DNA of 64,000 nucleotides from Corynebacterium glucuronolyticum DSM 44120 (lineage in GTDB: Bacteria; Actinomycetota; Actinomycetes; Mycobacteriales; Mycobacteriaceae). The DNA is taken from the NCBI RefSeq assembly GCF_030440595.1, contig NZ_CP047452.1:2356001-2420000 (forward strand), in the 5' to 3' direction. Below the pieces are notes generated by a model that ran no database searches, was not told the origin of the DNA, and saw nothing but the letters and a program-made list of their open reading frames with translations. Below, piece after piece: positions 1-8,379 of this stretch; position 1 is the stretch's first letter; every line of letters starts with the position of its first letter. The position numbers and the translations under genes were made by a program.

Positions 1-326
1 CAGTTGGTGATCGCGCCAACGGTGGGGACCATTTGGAACTGGGTGTTGATGATGCCGATCGAGCCGACGACGGCGACGGCGACGAAGAGGGCGTGCACGG
101 GGCGCCGACAAGCAGAAAGGAGAAGCAGCAGAAGCCCGCCGCCAACGGCGAGCGCCGGGGGCGCGTGGAGAGCCCAAGCAACGGCAACGACAATCCCAAT
201 AATGAGAACGGATGCCATGGTCAGGCGGCACTTCTGCCGGGTGAGGAGGAAGAGGGCCGGCACGACGAGCGCAGCCCAAAAAAGGACCGACTGTGTGGGG
301 CCGGTCAACTCTACTGACTCAAGCAT
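1..326 (-). CDS. Membrane protein, N-terminal part (runs off left edge)
   Basis: Read on the minus strand from ATG at 326, the frame is open to the window edge (about 108 codons). It has three strongly hydrophobic stretches: residues about 14-30, about 38-58 (rich in I, V, A) and about 62-90. It ends in a segment reading INTQFQMVPTVGAITN. That pattern of an N-terminal membrane part followed by an 'N..F..(Y/V)PT' segment recalls corynebacterial membrane-anchored esterases, but the catalytic part is outside the window, so no function is assigned. No Shine-Dalgarno is visible. TATATT lies 6 nt upstream of the ATG, suggesting a leaderless transcript. Confidence 0.6.
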   Translation of the reverse strand, partial: MLESVELTGPTQSVLFWAALVVPALFLLTRQKCRLTMASVLIIGIVVAVAWALHAPPALAVGGGLLLLLLSACRRPVHALFVAVAVVGSIGIINTQFQMVPTVGAITN

Positions 327-332
327 GTAGTG

Positions 333-338
333 AATATA
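333..338 (-). promoter_or_regulatory. Putative -10 hexamer (TATATT) for the left-edge membrane protein
   Basis: TATATT on the minus strand ends 6 nt before the ATG at 326, with no ribosome-binding site between. This is the spacing expected of a leaderless actinobacterial promoter. The rest of the 327-579 gap holds nothing else recognisable. Confidence 0.4.
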
Positions 339-579
339 CGCACGGCTGCGGGCGGGAGAAAAGCGGGAAAGCGGGTTCCGGGCAAACTCGTGTGGAACTT
401 GTGGCGTTACTCCCCATTACCCACAGGGTTTTGACACGTTTTTGTGGGCTGACGTGCACGGAGTGTGTGGGTTTTGGAGATTTTTCGGTGTCGACAAACT
501 GTTGGATAGCTACCAAGGGGATACAACTAATGGATGATGCACAGTGTCTGTCGGGCGCGGGCACGAGTCAAGGAGCATT

Positions 580-1225
580 ATGGCGTCGGCAACAATGACG
601 GCCAGATTCTGCAACCTTCCCGCAGATAAGCGTGAGCACATCACGACTGCGGCGACAACGGAATTTGCGCGGCACGGCTACGAGCAGGCCGACACGAACC
701 GAATTGCCAAGGAGGCCGATACTTCCGTCGGCGTACCTTTCAAGTATTTCCCCACGAAGGCGGACCTATTCATCTACCGGCGAGAAAGGGGGCGAAGATC
801 ATCGAGGCGAAGACTACCCCCGGTTATGGAATCGGATGCGGGGTGCTGGAGATCGTCGGAAAGCTTGTGGATGTCATCGGCGAGACGAGCGCAAGTGAGC
901 GGGAAGCAGTCCAGATGTACCAAGCAATGACCGCACACAGCGATCGCGCCTTTGCCAAGGAAACTGCAGCTGAGCTGGAGCGATATACACTGAAACAGTA
1001 CCTGGCGGTGCTCGAGCGAGGGCAGGAAGCGGTGAGGCACGCACTGACATCCCCGCAGAGCTCCTCACCGTATTTGTGGACAACCAGTTCATTTCGTTGC
1101 AGTACACGCTGGCGACGGCGTATTACGAGGAGCATCGCCACATGTACGTGGGAGAAATGCCCACTGAGCAGGTACTGAGCGCGACTAAGCAGCTTCTGCG
1201 GGTGCCGCTGGCACCAACCAGCTAA
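580..1225 (+). pseudogene. TetR-family regulator, broken by frameshifts
   Basis: A TetR-type helix-turn-helix is clear at the N terminus: REHITTAATTEFARHGYEQA, then TNRIAKEADTSVGVPFKYFP, the classic TetR recognition region. The start ATG at 580 follows AAGGAG. The frame is lost near 785, resumes in another frame with VLEIVGKLVDVIGETSASER and YLAVLERGQEAVRHAL up to about 1045, then shifts again to AELLTVFVDNQFISLQYTLA and ends with the stop at 1223-1225. At least two indels are needed to rebuild an about 210-residue regulator. Either the gene is dead or the assembly has errors; two separate indels favour decay. Its target is unknown. Confidence 0.75.
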
Positions 1226-1350
1226 TTTTCGCACACCTGTTCCCATCATTACCTCCGCTTCCACCCCCGCTGGACCAAAAGGCCGGTATGCAGGGGCTAC
1301 CCGACCGTAGAATGAGGGCTACAAAATACCCCACGCAAAGGAAGTGCCCT

Positions 1351-2379
1351 GTGATCAGCGAAGCTCTGAAAAAACTGGTAATTAAGGAAGACCTCACCTA
1401 TGACGAGGCGTATGCCGTCATGGATGAGATCATGAGTGGGGAGTCCACCCCTACCCAGAACGCCGCCTACCTTGCAGCGCTGTCCACGAAGTCTTCCAAT
1501 GCGGAGACAATCGACGAGATCATGGGCTCCGCCGAGGCTATGCGCAACCACGCAACGCAAGTGGAGCACCCCGGCATCGAGGTGCTGGAGATTGTCGGCA
1601 CGGGTGGCGACAATGCCCATACCTTCAACATTTCCACCACCTCCGCGATGGTCGCCGCTGCCGGCGGCGTGACAGTGTGCAAGCACGGCAACGCCGCGGC
1701 GACGAGTAGGTCCGGCGCCTCCGACGTGCTGCAGGCCCTCGGCGTGAACATCCACCAGGACCCGGAGCTCGTCAACAAGCTTCTCAAGGAAGTCAACATC
1801 GCCTTCCTGTACGCCCAGCAGTACCACCAGTCCATGAAGCACGTTGCCGACCTGCGCAAGGAGCTCGGCTTCCGCACCGTTTTCAACATCCTCGGACCCC
1901 TGACGAGCCCGGCCAAGCCCGAACGCTTCGTTCTCGGCGTGTACTCGGAGTACCTCGTTGAGCCACTGGCCAAGGTCCTCTCCCACCAGGGCGTACGCCG
2001 TGGCCTCGTCGTGTTCGGCCAGGACATCATGGACGAGATTTCCGCGTCCGCCCCGTCGACAATCTGCGAAATCCGCGACGGCTACTTCCGCACCTCCGTG
2101 ATCAAGCCCGAGGACTTCGGTCTTGAGCGCTGCGAGAAGAAGGATCTCGTCGGTGGCGATCCGCAGGAGAATGCCGAGATCACCCGCGATGTTCTTGCCG
2201 GTAAGGATCGCGGCCCCCACCGCACCGCTGTCCTCATGAACGCTGGTGCCGCACTGTTCACCGGCGACAAGACCGAAACGCTTGCCGACGGCGTCGCCCT
2301 CGCCGCTGAGCTCATCGATTCTGGCAAGGCCCTCCAGAAGCTAGAGGACTTTATCAAGGCCTCCAACGAGCTTGCATAG
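1351..2379 (+). CDS. trpD: Anthranilate phosphoribosyltransferase
   Basis: Transfers phosphoribose from PRPP to anthranilate in tryptophan synthesis. The glycosyltransferase family 3 signature [18 protein letters not shown] sits at about residues 82-99, followed by the anthranilate-binding [15 protein letters not shown] segment. Length is 342 residues, normal for TrpD. An upstream ATG at 1288 is in frame, but GTG at 1351 is preferred because AAGGAAG lies about 6 nt before it and MISEALKKL matches family N termini. The gene stands alone, with no other trp gene nearby, as is common for a second or orphan trpD in actinobacteria. It ends in a strong terminator. Confidence 0.95.
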   Translation: MISEALKKLVIKEDLTYDEAYAVMDEIMSGESTPTQNAAYLAALSTKSSNAETIDEIMGSAEAMRNHATQVEHPGIEVLEIVGTGGDNAHTFNISTTSAMVAAAGGVTVCKHGNAAATSRSGASDVLQALGVNIHQDPELVNKLLKEVNIAFLYAQQYHQSMKHVADLRKELGFRTVFNILGPLTSPAKPERFVLGVYSEYLVEPLAKVLSHQGVRRGLVVFGQDIMDEISASAPSTICEIRDGYFRTSVIKPEDFGLERCEKKDLVGGDPQENAEITRDVLAGKDRGPHRTAVLMNAGAALFTGDKTETLADGVALAAELIDSGKALQKLEDFIKASNELA

Positions 2380-2394
2380 GGAAAACACGAAACC

Positions 2395-2425
2395 GGCGGT
2401 GACCTGCACGGTCACCGCCATTTTT
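2395..2425 (+). terminator. Rho-independent terminator of trpD
   Basis: A perfect 10-bp stem (GGCGGTGACC / GGTCACCGCC) with a 5-nt loop, followed by A and TTTTT, lies 16 nt after the trpD stop codon. Confidence 0.9.
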
Positions 2426-2623
2426 ATTCACCCTCCCGTTCAGCTATCGCAGCGCTTCCCCCTAACAGTTTCCTCACCGCCTTCTTTTAATCATTTAGCA
2501 GGTTATGGTTCGATATAGGAAGAGGATGAGCGAGGTTCAGCTCAATGATCGATGGTGATACCACCGTCGGCTCACACCCCTCTGGACTTTGCTGAAGGTC
2601 CAAAAACTGAAAGGTCACGCACT

Positions 2624-3214
2624 GTGAAGACAAAACCATCACTGCCCGTTCTTGCTACCGCGACAGCAGTTGCCCTATCCACCATGATGGCTCCCCAGGC
2701 AACGGCAGCAGCAACCACCAGCGATTTCACCACAAGCTACGACATCGTTTCAGGTAACTGTACAGTCAATTACAGCAGGAATGCCCAGAGAAATATCATG
2801 TCGGGCTACAAGGACATGGGGCGCAAACTCGCTGATGTGCGCGGGGTGTCAAACACAAAAAACCAAGAGACTATTACAGCATTGGCTATAGGCTTCCAAC
2901 TTGCTGCCTTTTCAGAACCAACCGTTTACAAGCCTGAGCAATACAACGCTCGCAACGCATTTGACGATGACCCCTTCTACATTCCCGGGGTCAACCAGGA
3001 AGTGCAAATCGCGGTGAGGCAAACCGCTTTCCGCTCCTACCCGTACCAGAAAGCCCGCGAACTGGAGAACCAGGCTTTCGCGGAGTGCCGGAATGGCAAA
3101 CTCGGGGTTATAATCCCGTCAGTCGTTGTCCCAATTGTTGCGGTGATTCTTGCAGCCCTCGCGTGGCCAGCGATCAAGCAGGCAATCCCCGCCTTGCAGG
3201 GACTCCCCTTCTAG
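2624..3214 (+). CDS. Exported protein with Cys pair and C-terminal membrane anchor
   Basis: 196 residues from GTG at 2624 (GAAAGG about 9 nt upstream). It has a signal peptide of about 28 residues ending near QATAAA, a first cysteine (residue 46) in GNCTVNYS, a second (residue 155) in FAECRNGKLG, then a hydrophobic helix (about 162-182) and a short hydrophobic tail ending IPALQGLPF. The mature domain (about 110 residues) between the cysteines would be outside the membrane. I do not recognise a named family. The same layout, with CT-hydrophobic and A..C..G motifs, occurs in the proteins at 13903 and 57862. It is convergent with musI. A longer start at 2552 lacks a good RBS and would bury the signal peptide. 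Confidence 0.8.
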   Translation: MKTKPSLPVLATATAVALSTMMAPQATAAATTSDFTTSYDIVSGNCTVNYSRNAQRNIMSGYKDMGRKLADVRGVSNTKNQETITALAIGFQLAAFSEPTVYKPEQYNARNAFDDDPFYIPGVNQEVQIAVRQTAFRSYPYQKARELENQAFAECRNGKLGVIIPSVVVPIVAVILAALAWPAIKQAIPALQGLPF

Positions 3215-3256
3215 ACCAGGCCCCCAAAACAAGAAATCCTCCCTGAGCGGTTTTCT

Positions 3257-3835
3257 CTATTTTAGAATCAAACCGGCAACGTACCACGGCAGCGCCAGGC
3301 CGACGAGCACCACGTACGTAATGATCATCCCAAGTCCCACGGAGGTAGTGAGGGCGACAATGGGCAGGGCCGCCAGCCCCAGGGCTGCAAGGAGGGTCCG
3401 CGGCAAGTCACGCATCGCATCCAATACCGCACCTTTGAGGCTGCACTTGGGATAAAACCGCACCGTGATGATGGTGAGGATAATAAGCCCCGACCAGATG
3501 CCCGACTCCAAAACGAGGGCCGCCATGGGACTGATGAGGCCCTCGCCCGCCCCACGGATGACGTAAATCTCGTAGATTCCTAGCACTGCGATGCAGGTAG
3601 TACCCACAAAGTAGCCCGTGGGGGGGAGGAAGGATGCACGAAATGCCTTCCAAAACGTGGCAAACGGCCGGGAACCCTCGTCGTGGGCGAGTTGCCGTGT
3701 GACGTAGGCCCCGGCCTTCGTCGCGGCTCCTGCGGTGATGATCGGGAGTGACGCAATCACCATGCAGAAATTGACGATGACCAGGTCCGCCGCGAGGGAA
3801 AACGCGGCGTAGAACCTGGAATCGGGTGAGAACAT
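3257..3835 (-). CDS. musI: MusI-like DUF624/YesL membrane protein of the maltose transporter
   Basis: 192 residues with about five hydrophobic helices, matching the YesL/DUF624 layout; the N terminus FSPDSRFYAAFSLAADLVIVN is typical. The ATG directly follows the TAA of the upstream permease gene, so translation is coupled. In C. glutamicum a protein of this type, MusI, belongs to the maltose uptake system MusEFGK2-MusI (established knowledge); its role here is inferred from the identical position at the operon end. No clear terminator is visible in the 42 bp before the convergent gene. Confidence 0.8.
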   Translation of the reverse strand: MFSPDSRFYAAFSLAADLVIVNFCMVIASLPIITAGAATKAGAYVTRQLAHDEGSRPFATFWKAFRASFLPPTGYFVGTTCIAVLGIYEIYVIRGAGEGLISPMAALVLESGIWSGLIILTIITVRFYPKCSLKGAVLDAMRDLPRTLLAALGLAALPIVALTTSVGLGMIITYVVLVGLALPWYVAGLILK

Positions 3836-4720
3836 TTAGCCCTTCACCGCGCCGGCGGCGACACCTTCGATGATGTGCTTCTGCGTGGCCACGTAGAAGA
3901 TGACAATGGGGATGATGGCGAGGACGAGCATGGCCATCATGGCGCCCATGTCGCGGTTGCCGTTGGAGCCGACGAAGGATTGGACGACGACGGGGATGGT
4001 CTTGTACTTCGTCGACAAGCCGATGACGAGGTACGGGAGGAGGTAGTCGTTCCAGACCCACATGGCGTTCAAGATGGCCACGGTGACGGCGGTGGGCTTG
4101 AGCATGGGCAGCACGACGCGGAAGTAGTTCTGCAGGGGGCTGCAGCCGTCGATCATGGCGGCTTCCTCGATGTCGAGGGGGATGGATTTCACAAACCCTG
4201 CGAACATGAACACCGACAGGCCGGAGCCGAAGCCCAGGTAGAGCACTACGATCCCGATGGGATTGTTGAGGTGCAGCATGTCTGCGATCTTGACCGTGGG
4301 GAACATGACCATCTGGAAGGGGATAACCATGCTGAACACGAACAGGTAGTACAGCGCCGAGGTCCACCACGTTTTCACGCGGGTTATGTAGTACGCGGTG
4401 AGTGCCGAGAAGAACACGATCGCCGCGACCGACAAGATGGTGATGACAAAGGACCAGAGGATGGCCCACAGGAACCCTTCCTTCATGAGGCCGACGGCGT
4501 AGTTTTCCAGCCCGACCCACATCTCACCCAGCGGCAGTGCGAAGGGGCTGTCGGCAATGGCGAGCTTGTTCTTGAAGGAGTTGAGGATGATGAAGAAGAT
4601 CGGCCCGAGGAACACGACGGTCAGGAAGACGAGGACCGTGTACAGGGCCACTTTTGCTCCTGTCCCGACCTTTGCTTCGTCGCTTTTCGACGGCTTGTTG
4701 GTCACTGTTTTCGTCGACAT
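3836..4720 (-). CDS. musG: Maltose-type ABC transporter permease (MalG-like)
   Basis: 294 residues. A cytoplasmic N terminus is followed by six hydrophobic helices and the permease coupling loop EEAAMIDGCSPLQNYFRVVL near residues 187-206, which contacts the ATPase. It belongs to the carbohydrate uptake transporter-1 inner-membrane group. The start overlaps the end of the partner permease by one base (TAATG), so the two are coupled. With 4720-5565 it should form the heterodimeric channel, energised by MusK. Which of the pair is called F or G is by analogy with MalF/MalG. Confidence 0.88.
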   Translation of the reverse strand: MSTKTVTNKPSKSDEAKVGTGAKVALYTVLVFLTVVFLGPIFFIILNSFKNKLAIADSPFALPLGEMWVGLENYAVGLMKEGFLWAILWSFVITILSVAAIVFFSALTAYYITRVKTWWTSALYYLFVFSMVIPFQMVMFPTVKIADMLHLNNPIGIVVLYLGFGSGLSVFMFAGFVKSIPLDIEEAAMIDGCSPLQNYFRVVLPMLKPTAVTVAILNAMWVWNDYLLPYLVIGLSTKYKTIPVVVQSFVGSNGNRDMGAMMAMLVLAIIPIVIFYVATQKHIIEGVAAGAVKG

Positions 4721-5565
4721 TACGCTTCAACCTCCCGGGAACGCGTGGCGCGGAGTTGGAACATGGCGATGACAACAACCACCACCACGAAGATTACGGC
4801 CTTGGCCTGGCCAACTCCCTCAGAACCGACGCGGTTGAACATCGTGTTCACGATGTTTAGCGCGACCATTTCTGTTTGACTTCGTGGCGCGCCGTTGGTG
4901 AGAGCCAAGTTCTGGTCGAACAGTTTGAACGTGTTGGACAGGGTGAGGAACAGGCAGATGGTGATCGACGGCATGACCATGGGGATGGTCACGTGCCGCA
5001 GGATTTCCCCGCGGCCGGCGCCGTCGATCTCTGCGGCCTCGATGAGCTCCGGTGGAACGTTTTGCAGCCCAGCGATGTAAATGATCATCATGTAGCCCAC
5101 GAGCTGCCAGTTGATGAGCATGATGAGGCCCAGGTACCCGTACTTCCAATCGGCAACAATCGTGGTCCCGTACTTGGCCAGCACGGCATTGATCATCGAT
5201 TGCCACGTGTAGCCGAGGACAATGCCGCCGATGAGGTTCGGCATGAAGAACACCGTGCGGAAGAAGTTCGTTCCCTTGAGCTTGCGGGTCAGCGTCCAGG
5301 CGATGGCGAACGCCGCAATGTTCACGGTGATGATGGAGACGATGACCACCAGCACGGTGAAGACGAACGAGTCAATGAACCCTTCGCGGGCGGTGAACGC
5401 CTGCTTGTAGTTGTCGATGCCAACAAACGTCGCGTCGGTGATCGTGGTGAAGTCCGCAAACGACAGGAAGAAGCCGATGACGAAGGGGACGAGGAACGCG
5501 ATGAGGAACGCGAGCAGCGTGGGCAGAACAAAGATGGGGAAATACTTTTTCAGGCTAGTTTGCAT
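4720..5565 (-). CDS. musF: Maltose-type ABC transporter permease (MalF-like)
   Basis: 281 residues with six predicted helices and an EAA loop ELIEAAEIDGAGRGEILRHV (about residues 183-202) for docking the ATPase. The first helix FPIFVLPTLLAFLIAFLVPF begins at about residue 9. It is the first permease after the binding-protein gene, which is the normal order in carbohydrate ABC operons. The 58 bp between it and musE contain a GGGGTGGGG tract but no obvious promoter. Confidence 0.88.
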   Translation of the reverse strand: MQTSLKKYFPIFVLPTLLAFLIAFLVPFVIGFFLSFADFTTITDATFVGIDNYKQAFTAREGFIDSFVFTVLVVIVSIITVNIAAFAIAWTLTRKLKGTNFFRTVFFMPNLIGGIVLGYTWQSMINAVLAKYGTTIVADWKYGYLGLIMLINWQLVGYMMIIYIAGLQNVPPELIEAAEIDGAGRGEILRHVTIPMVMPSITICLFLTLSNTFKLFDQNLALTNGAPRSQTEMVALNIVNTMFNRVGSEGVGQAKAVIFVVVVVVIAMFQLRATRSREVEA

Positions 5566-5623
5566 GAGCGTGTGCCACCTTGACCGAAGTCCCCACCACG
5601 GGGGTGGGGACTACAGCGTCTAG

Positions 5624-6961
5624 TTACTTCTTCCAGTTTGCTTCTTTTTCGGCGGCCCAGTTTTCCTGGAACGCCTTGACCACTTCGTCCCACTCCAGGT
5701 TGCCGGCGGCGTACTGGGCGAGATCAGCGCCAAAGTCGTCCTTGAACTGCTGAGACGGCATGTATTGGAACGTCCAGGGGTACGTCTTCAGTGAGGAATC
5801 CTGGATCGCCTCAGCGACCTGCTTGCCCAGCGGGTCGTCCGGGGTGCCGAGATCCTTGAAGCCCTTGAACGGGGCGATGAAGCCGAGGTCATCGACAACA
5901 TACTGCATGCCGTCGCCGGCGTAGAGCCAGTTAGCAAAGTCGATGGAGGCCTTCTGGTCTTCCTCGCTCGCCTTGGAGTTAACGGCAAGGTAGCTTTCCG
6001 TGCCCACGGAGATGCCGCGGCTTGATTCGTCGGGAAGCCCCATGTACATCGGGATGAACTTGATCTTGTCTTCCTTCACCACGTTGCCGTCAACATCGGA
6101 AATCTGGCTCCAGGCCCAGTTGCCGTTTTGCACCATGGCGGCCTTGCCGAGCGCGAAGTCGGCCATGGAGTCGCTCACGGCTTTGGATGGGGTGAGCGAC
6201 GGGGCGACGGTGGAATCCTCGAGGTACAGGTCAAAGAGGTTCTTGAACTCCTTGTTGTACGTGAACTGCATGTTGTCCATGTCCGTCACGCCGGCATCCT
6301 TGAACTCCTGGTCCATCGGGGTGTTGAGGAGGTGCGTCTGGTAACGCCACTCCTCGCCGGAGGAGAGAGAGGCGGCCGCGAAGGCGCCATCGATGCCGAG
6401 GTCCGCCTTGCGGGCCTGCATATCGTCGGAAACCTCCTTCAGCTTGTCAAAGGAGTTGATCTCCTTCAGCGAGGTGGCCGTGGCGCCGGGGAGGGCGAAG
6501 TATTTATCAAAGATCTCCTCGTTGACGATGATGCCGTAGCCCTCGACGGCGAACGGAACGCCGATGATCTGGCCCTGGTCGTTTTTCAGCGGCGGGGTAT
6601 CTTCGTTGAGCTGCTTGGTGAACTCCGCGTCAGAGAGATCCGCCATGTAGGACTCCCAGCGCAGCTGCCCGGCGGGCCCGTTGATCTGGAAGAGCGTGGG
6701 CGCATCCTTCTTGCCCACCTCCGCCTTCATCGTCTGCTCGTACGTGCCGGAGGCGGCGGTGACAACCTTGACCTCTACGCCGGTCTCCTCGGTGTACTTC
6801 TTGGCGATCTCCTGGTACGCCGCGTCCTGCTCAGGCTTGGCGTTCATGAAGTAAACGCTGGGGCCGTCCGCCGAGCTACTCGAGTCCGAGCACCCCGCCA
6901 AACCTGCGGCTGCGACTGCTGCAGCGGTCACCACTGCGGCGAAACGTGTCATCTTTTTCAC
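5624..6961 (-). CDS. musE: Maltose-type solute-binding lipoprotein
   Basis: 445 residues. Start GTG at 6961 with GAAAGG about 7 nt upstream. A lipoprotein signal ends in LAGC (Cys24), followed by a serine-rich linker and a family-1 extracellular solute-binding domain (FQINGPAGQLRWESYMADLS, VPFAVEGYGIIVNEEIFDKY). It would be lipid-anchored to the outer face of the membrane and deliver maltose or maltodextrin to MusFG. The substrate is inferred from the whole-locus match to C. glutamicum mus; the sequence alone shows only a carbohydrate-type binding protein. Confidence 0.88.
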   Translation of the reverse strand: MKKMTRFAAVVTAAAVAAAGLAGCSDSSSSADGPSVYFMNAKPEQDAAYQEIAKKYTEETGVEVKVVTAASGTYEQTMKAEVGKKDAPTLFQINGPAGQLRWESYMADLSDAEFTKQLNEDTPPLKNDQGQIIGVPFAVEGYGIIVNEEIFDKYFALPGATATSLKEINSFDKLKEVSDDMQARKADLGIDGAFAAASLSSGEEWRYQTHLLNTPMDQEFKDAGVTDMDNMQFTYNKEFKNLFDLYLEDSTVAPSLTPSKAVSDSMADFALGKAAMVQNGNWAWSQISDVDGNVVKEDKIKFIPMYMGLPDESSRGISVGTESYLAVNSKASEEDQKASIDFANWLYAGDGMQYVVDDLGFIAPFKGFKDLGTPDDPLGKQVAEAIQDSSLKTYPWTFQYMPSQQFKDDFGADLAQYAAGNLEWDEVVKAFQENWAAEKEANWKK

Positions 6962-7153
6962 GTTATAACCTTTCAGATTCTTGGTTGGTCTTTCAAACCT
7001 CTATCACAGCTAGCGTACAGGCGAAGTACCGTTAAAAAGGCAAATATCTGACCTTTAAGAGCCCGGTTTCGACCAAAAACGGCCCTACGGTGGGAAAAGA
7101 CACACCTTTTTGGTACATGAGATTTAGGTTACATTCCCACTTTTAGGGGAGGT
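6962..7153 (-). promoter_or_regulatory. musE upstream region
   Basis: 192 bp between the DUF4032 gene and musE, where the promoter of the musEFGI operon must lie. On the minus strand TACGCTAGCTGTGATAGAG occurs about 40-60 nt before the start; it offers a TAnnnT hexamer and a TGTGA half-site, but no full GlxR palindrome. A GGGG/CCCC mini-hairpin next to the DUF4032 stop is too weak to call a terminator. Confidence 0.35.
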
Positions 7154-8374
7154 TCACCCCAGAAGCGTCTCCTCGTCGCGGTGCTCGGGAAGAATCGATT
7201 GGATATAGGACTCCGTCGCCTCCGCAAGCGACACGTCCCCACCCCGTTCCTCGGCCATGTACCACCGGTGTTCCATCACCTCGTGGAAGATCTGTGCGGG
7301 CTCCAGCTTCTTCGCCAGCTCCGGTGGGACCGAGCGAACGGTCGGGAGGAAGACGTCGAGAAGCCACGTGTGCGCAACCTGTTCGAGGGGGAGCTCGGGG
7401 AGCTCGAGCGCCCGGTAGGTATGGATCGAGTTGAGCATCCGCTGCGCCTGCTTTTCCTGAACATCGAGCCCGGTCAGGCGCATAAGTGCCCGGTTGTGGT
7501 GGCCGGAGTCCACCACCCGTGGGCGAATCGTCACCGTCTGACCCGAATCGTCCTTTTCCACCTTCAGCTCACCCACATCGAACCCCAGCTCATTGAGCCG
7601 GCGGATACGGTCGCTCACCCGCCACGTCTCGTCCGCAGCGATCGCTTCCTCTCCGGTCAGCTCGTCCCACAGCTGCCCGTAGCGCTGGGTTATTCGGCCA
7701 CCGATGTCGATGGGATCCATCGACTCATCCATGAGGCCCCCTGCCTCGAGATCCATGAGCTCGCCGATGATGTTGACGCGCGCCACGTCGACGTCGTACA
7801 TCCTCCGTGTATCCGATAGGCACCCCGGCAGTTCCCCGGTCTCCGCGTCGACGAGGTAGCCACTGAAAGTGTCGGCATCGCGGCGGAACAGGGTGTTGGA
7901 CAGGCTGACGTCGCCCCAATAAAACCCGACGAGGTGCAAGCGCACGAGCAGGACGGCGAGCGAATCAATGAGCTTCCCGGCCACCTCTGGTCGCAGTTTT
8001 TGAGAGAAAACTGCCCGGTAGGGAAGGGAAAACGATAAATGGTCGGTGACCAGACACGCGGTCAGTTCCTCCCCTTCCGCCGAGCGCCTACCCGTAATCA
8101 CAGCCAGGGGTCGCACCGATGGCGCGCCGATCCGGTTGAGCTCCCGCAGCATGTGGTACTCGTGGTGGGCAACCTTCTCGCCAATCTCCTTCACGGCGAT
8201 GACCCTCGTCCCCTCCCCATCGCCAAGTGTGACAAAACGCACTGTATGGCGGCTAATTCCTCTGGGTAGGGTGGTGATGACCCTCTCCGGCCACTGCTCC
8301 AACGGCAGCTCCCACGGCAGTTGCAACAGCGCCGGCGCCAGGGCAGTGCCGGAGATATCCATCCTCTCCGGCAT
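7154..8374 (-). CDS. DUF4032 protein (kinase-like fold) of the mus locus
   Basis: 406 residues. The first half resembles the lipopolysaccharide-kinase-like fold: a VIAVKEIGE lysine, AHHEYHMLRELNRIGAPSVR, then YWGDVSLSNTLFRRD where protein kinases carry HxDxxxxN, followed by LVDAETGE in place of DFG. The second half (about 215-400) matches the DUF4032 layout. It lies 5 bp downstream of musK, in the position of the uncharacterised gene between musK and musE in C. glutamicum. No activity is established. The GD..L.N and DAE motifs suggest a kinase-like active site, which is inference. Confidence 0.8.
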   Translation of the reverse strand: MPERMDISGTALAPALLQLPWELPLEQWPERVITTLPRGISRHTVRFVTLGDGEGTRVIAVKEIGEKVAHHEYHMLRELNRIGAPSVRPLAVITGRRSAEGEELTACLVTDHLSFSLPYRAVFSQKLRPEVAGKLIDSLAVLLVRLHLVGFYWGDVSLSNTLFRRDADTFSGYLVDAETGELPGCLSDTRRMYDVDVARVNIIGELMDLEAGGLMDESMDPIDIGGRITQRYGQLWDELTGEEAIAADETWRVSDRIRRLNELGFDVGELKVEKDDSGQTVTIRPRVVDSGHHNRALMRLTGLDVQEKQAQRMLNSIHTYRALELPELPLEQVAHTWLLDVFLPTVRSVPPELAKKLEPAQIFHEVMEHRWYMAEERGGDVSLAEATESYIQSILPEHRDEETLLG

Positions 8375-8379
8375 CTCGA

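Noticed and set aside
1297..2220. 307-codon open frame antisense to trpD
   Set aside because: Antisense shadow; trpD carries the GTGGD signature and normal length.
3836..6961. Trehalose (LpqY-SugABC) transporter
   Set aside because: The permease-DUF624 pairing, the DUF4032 gene and the separate MsiK-type ATPase fit the mus maltose locus; no lpqY-specific feature seen. The substrate remains an inference.
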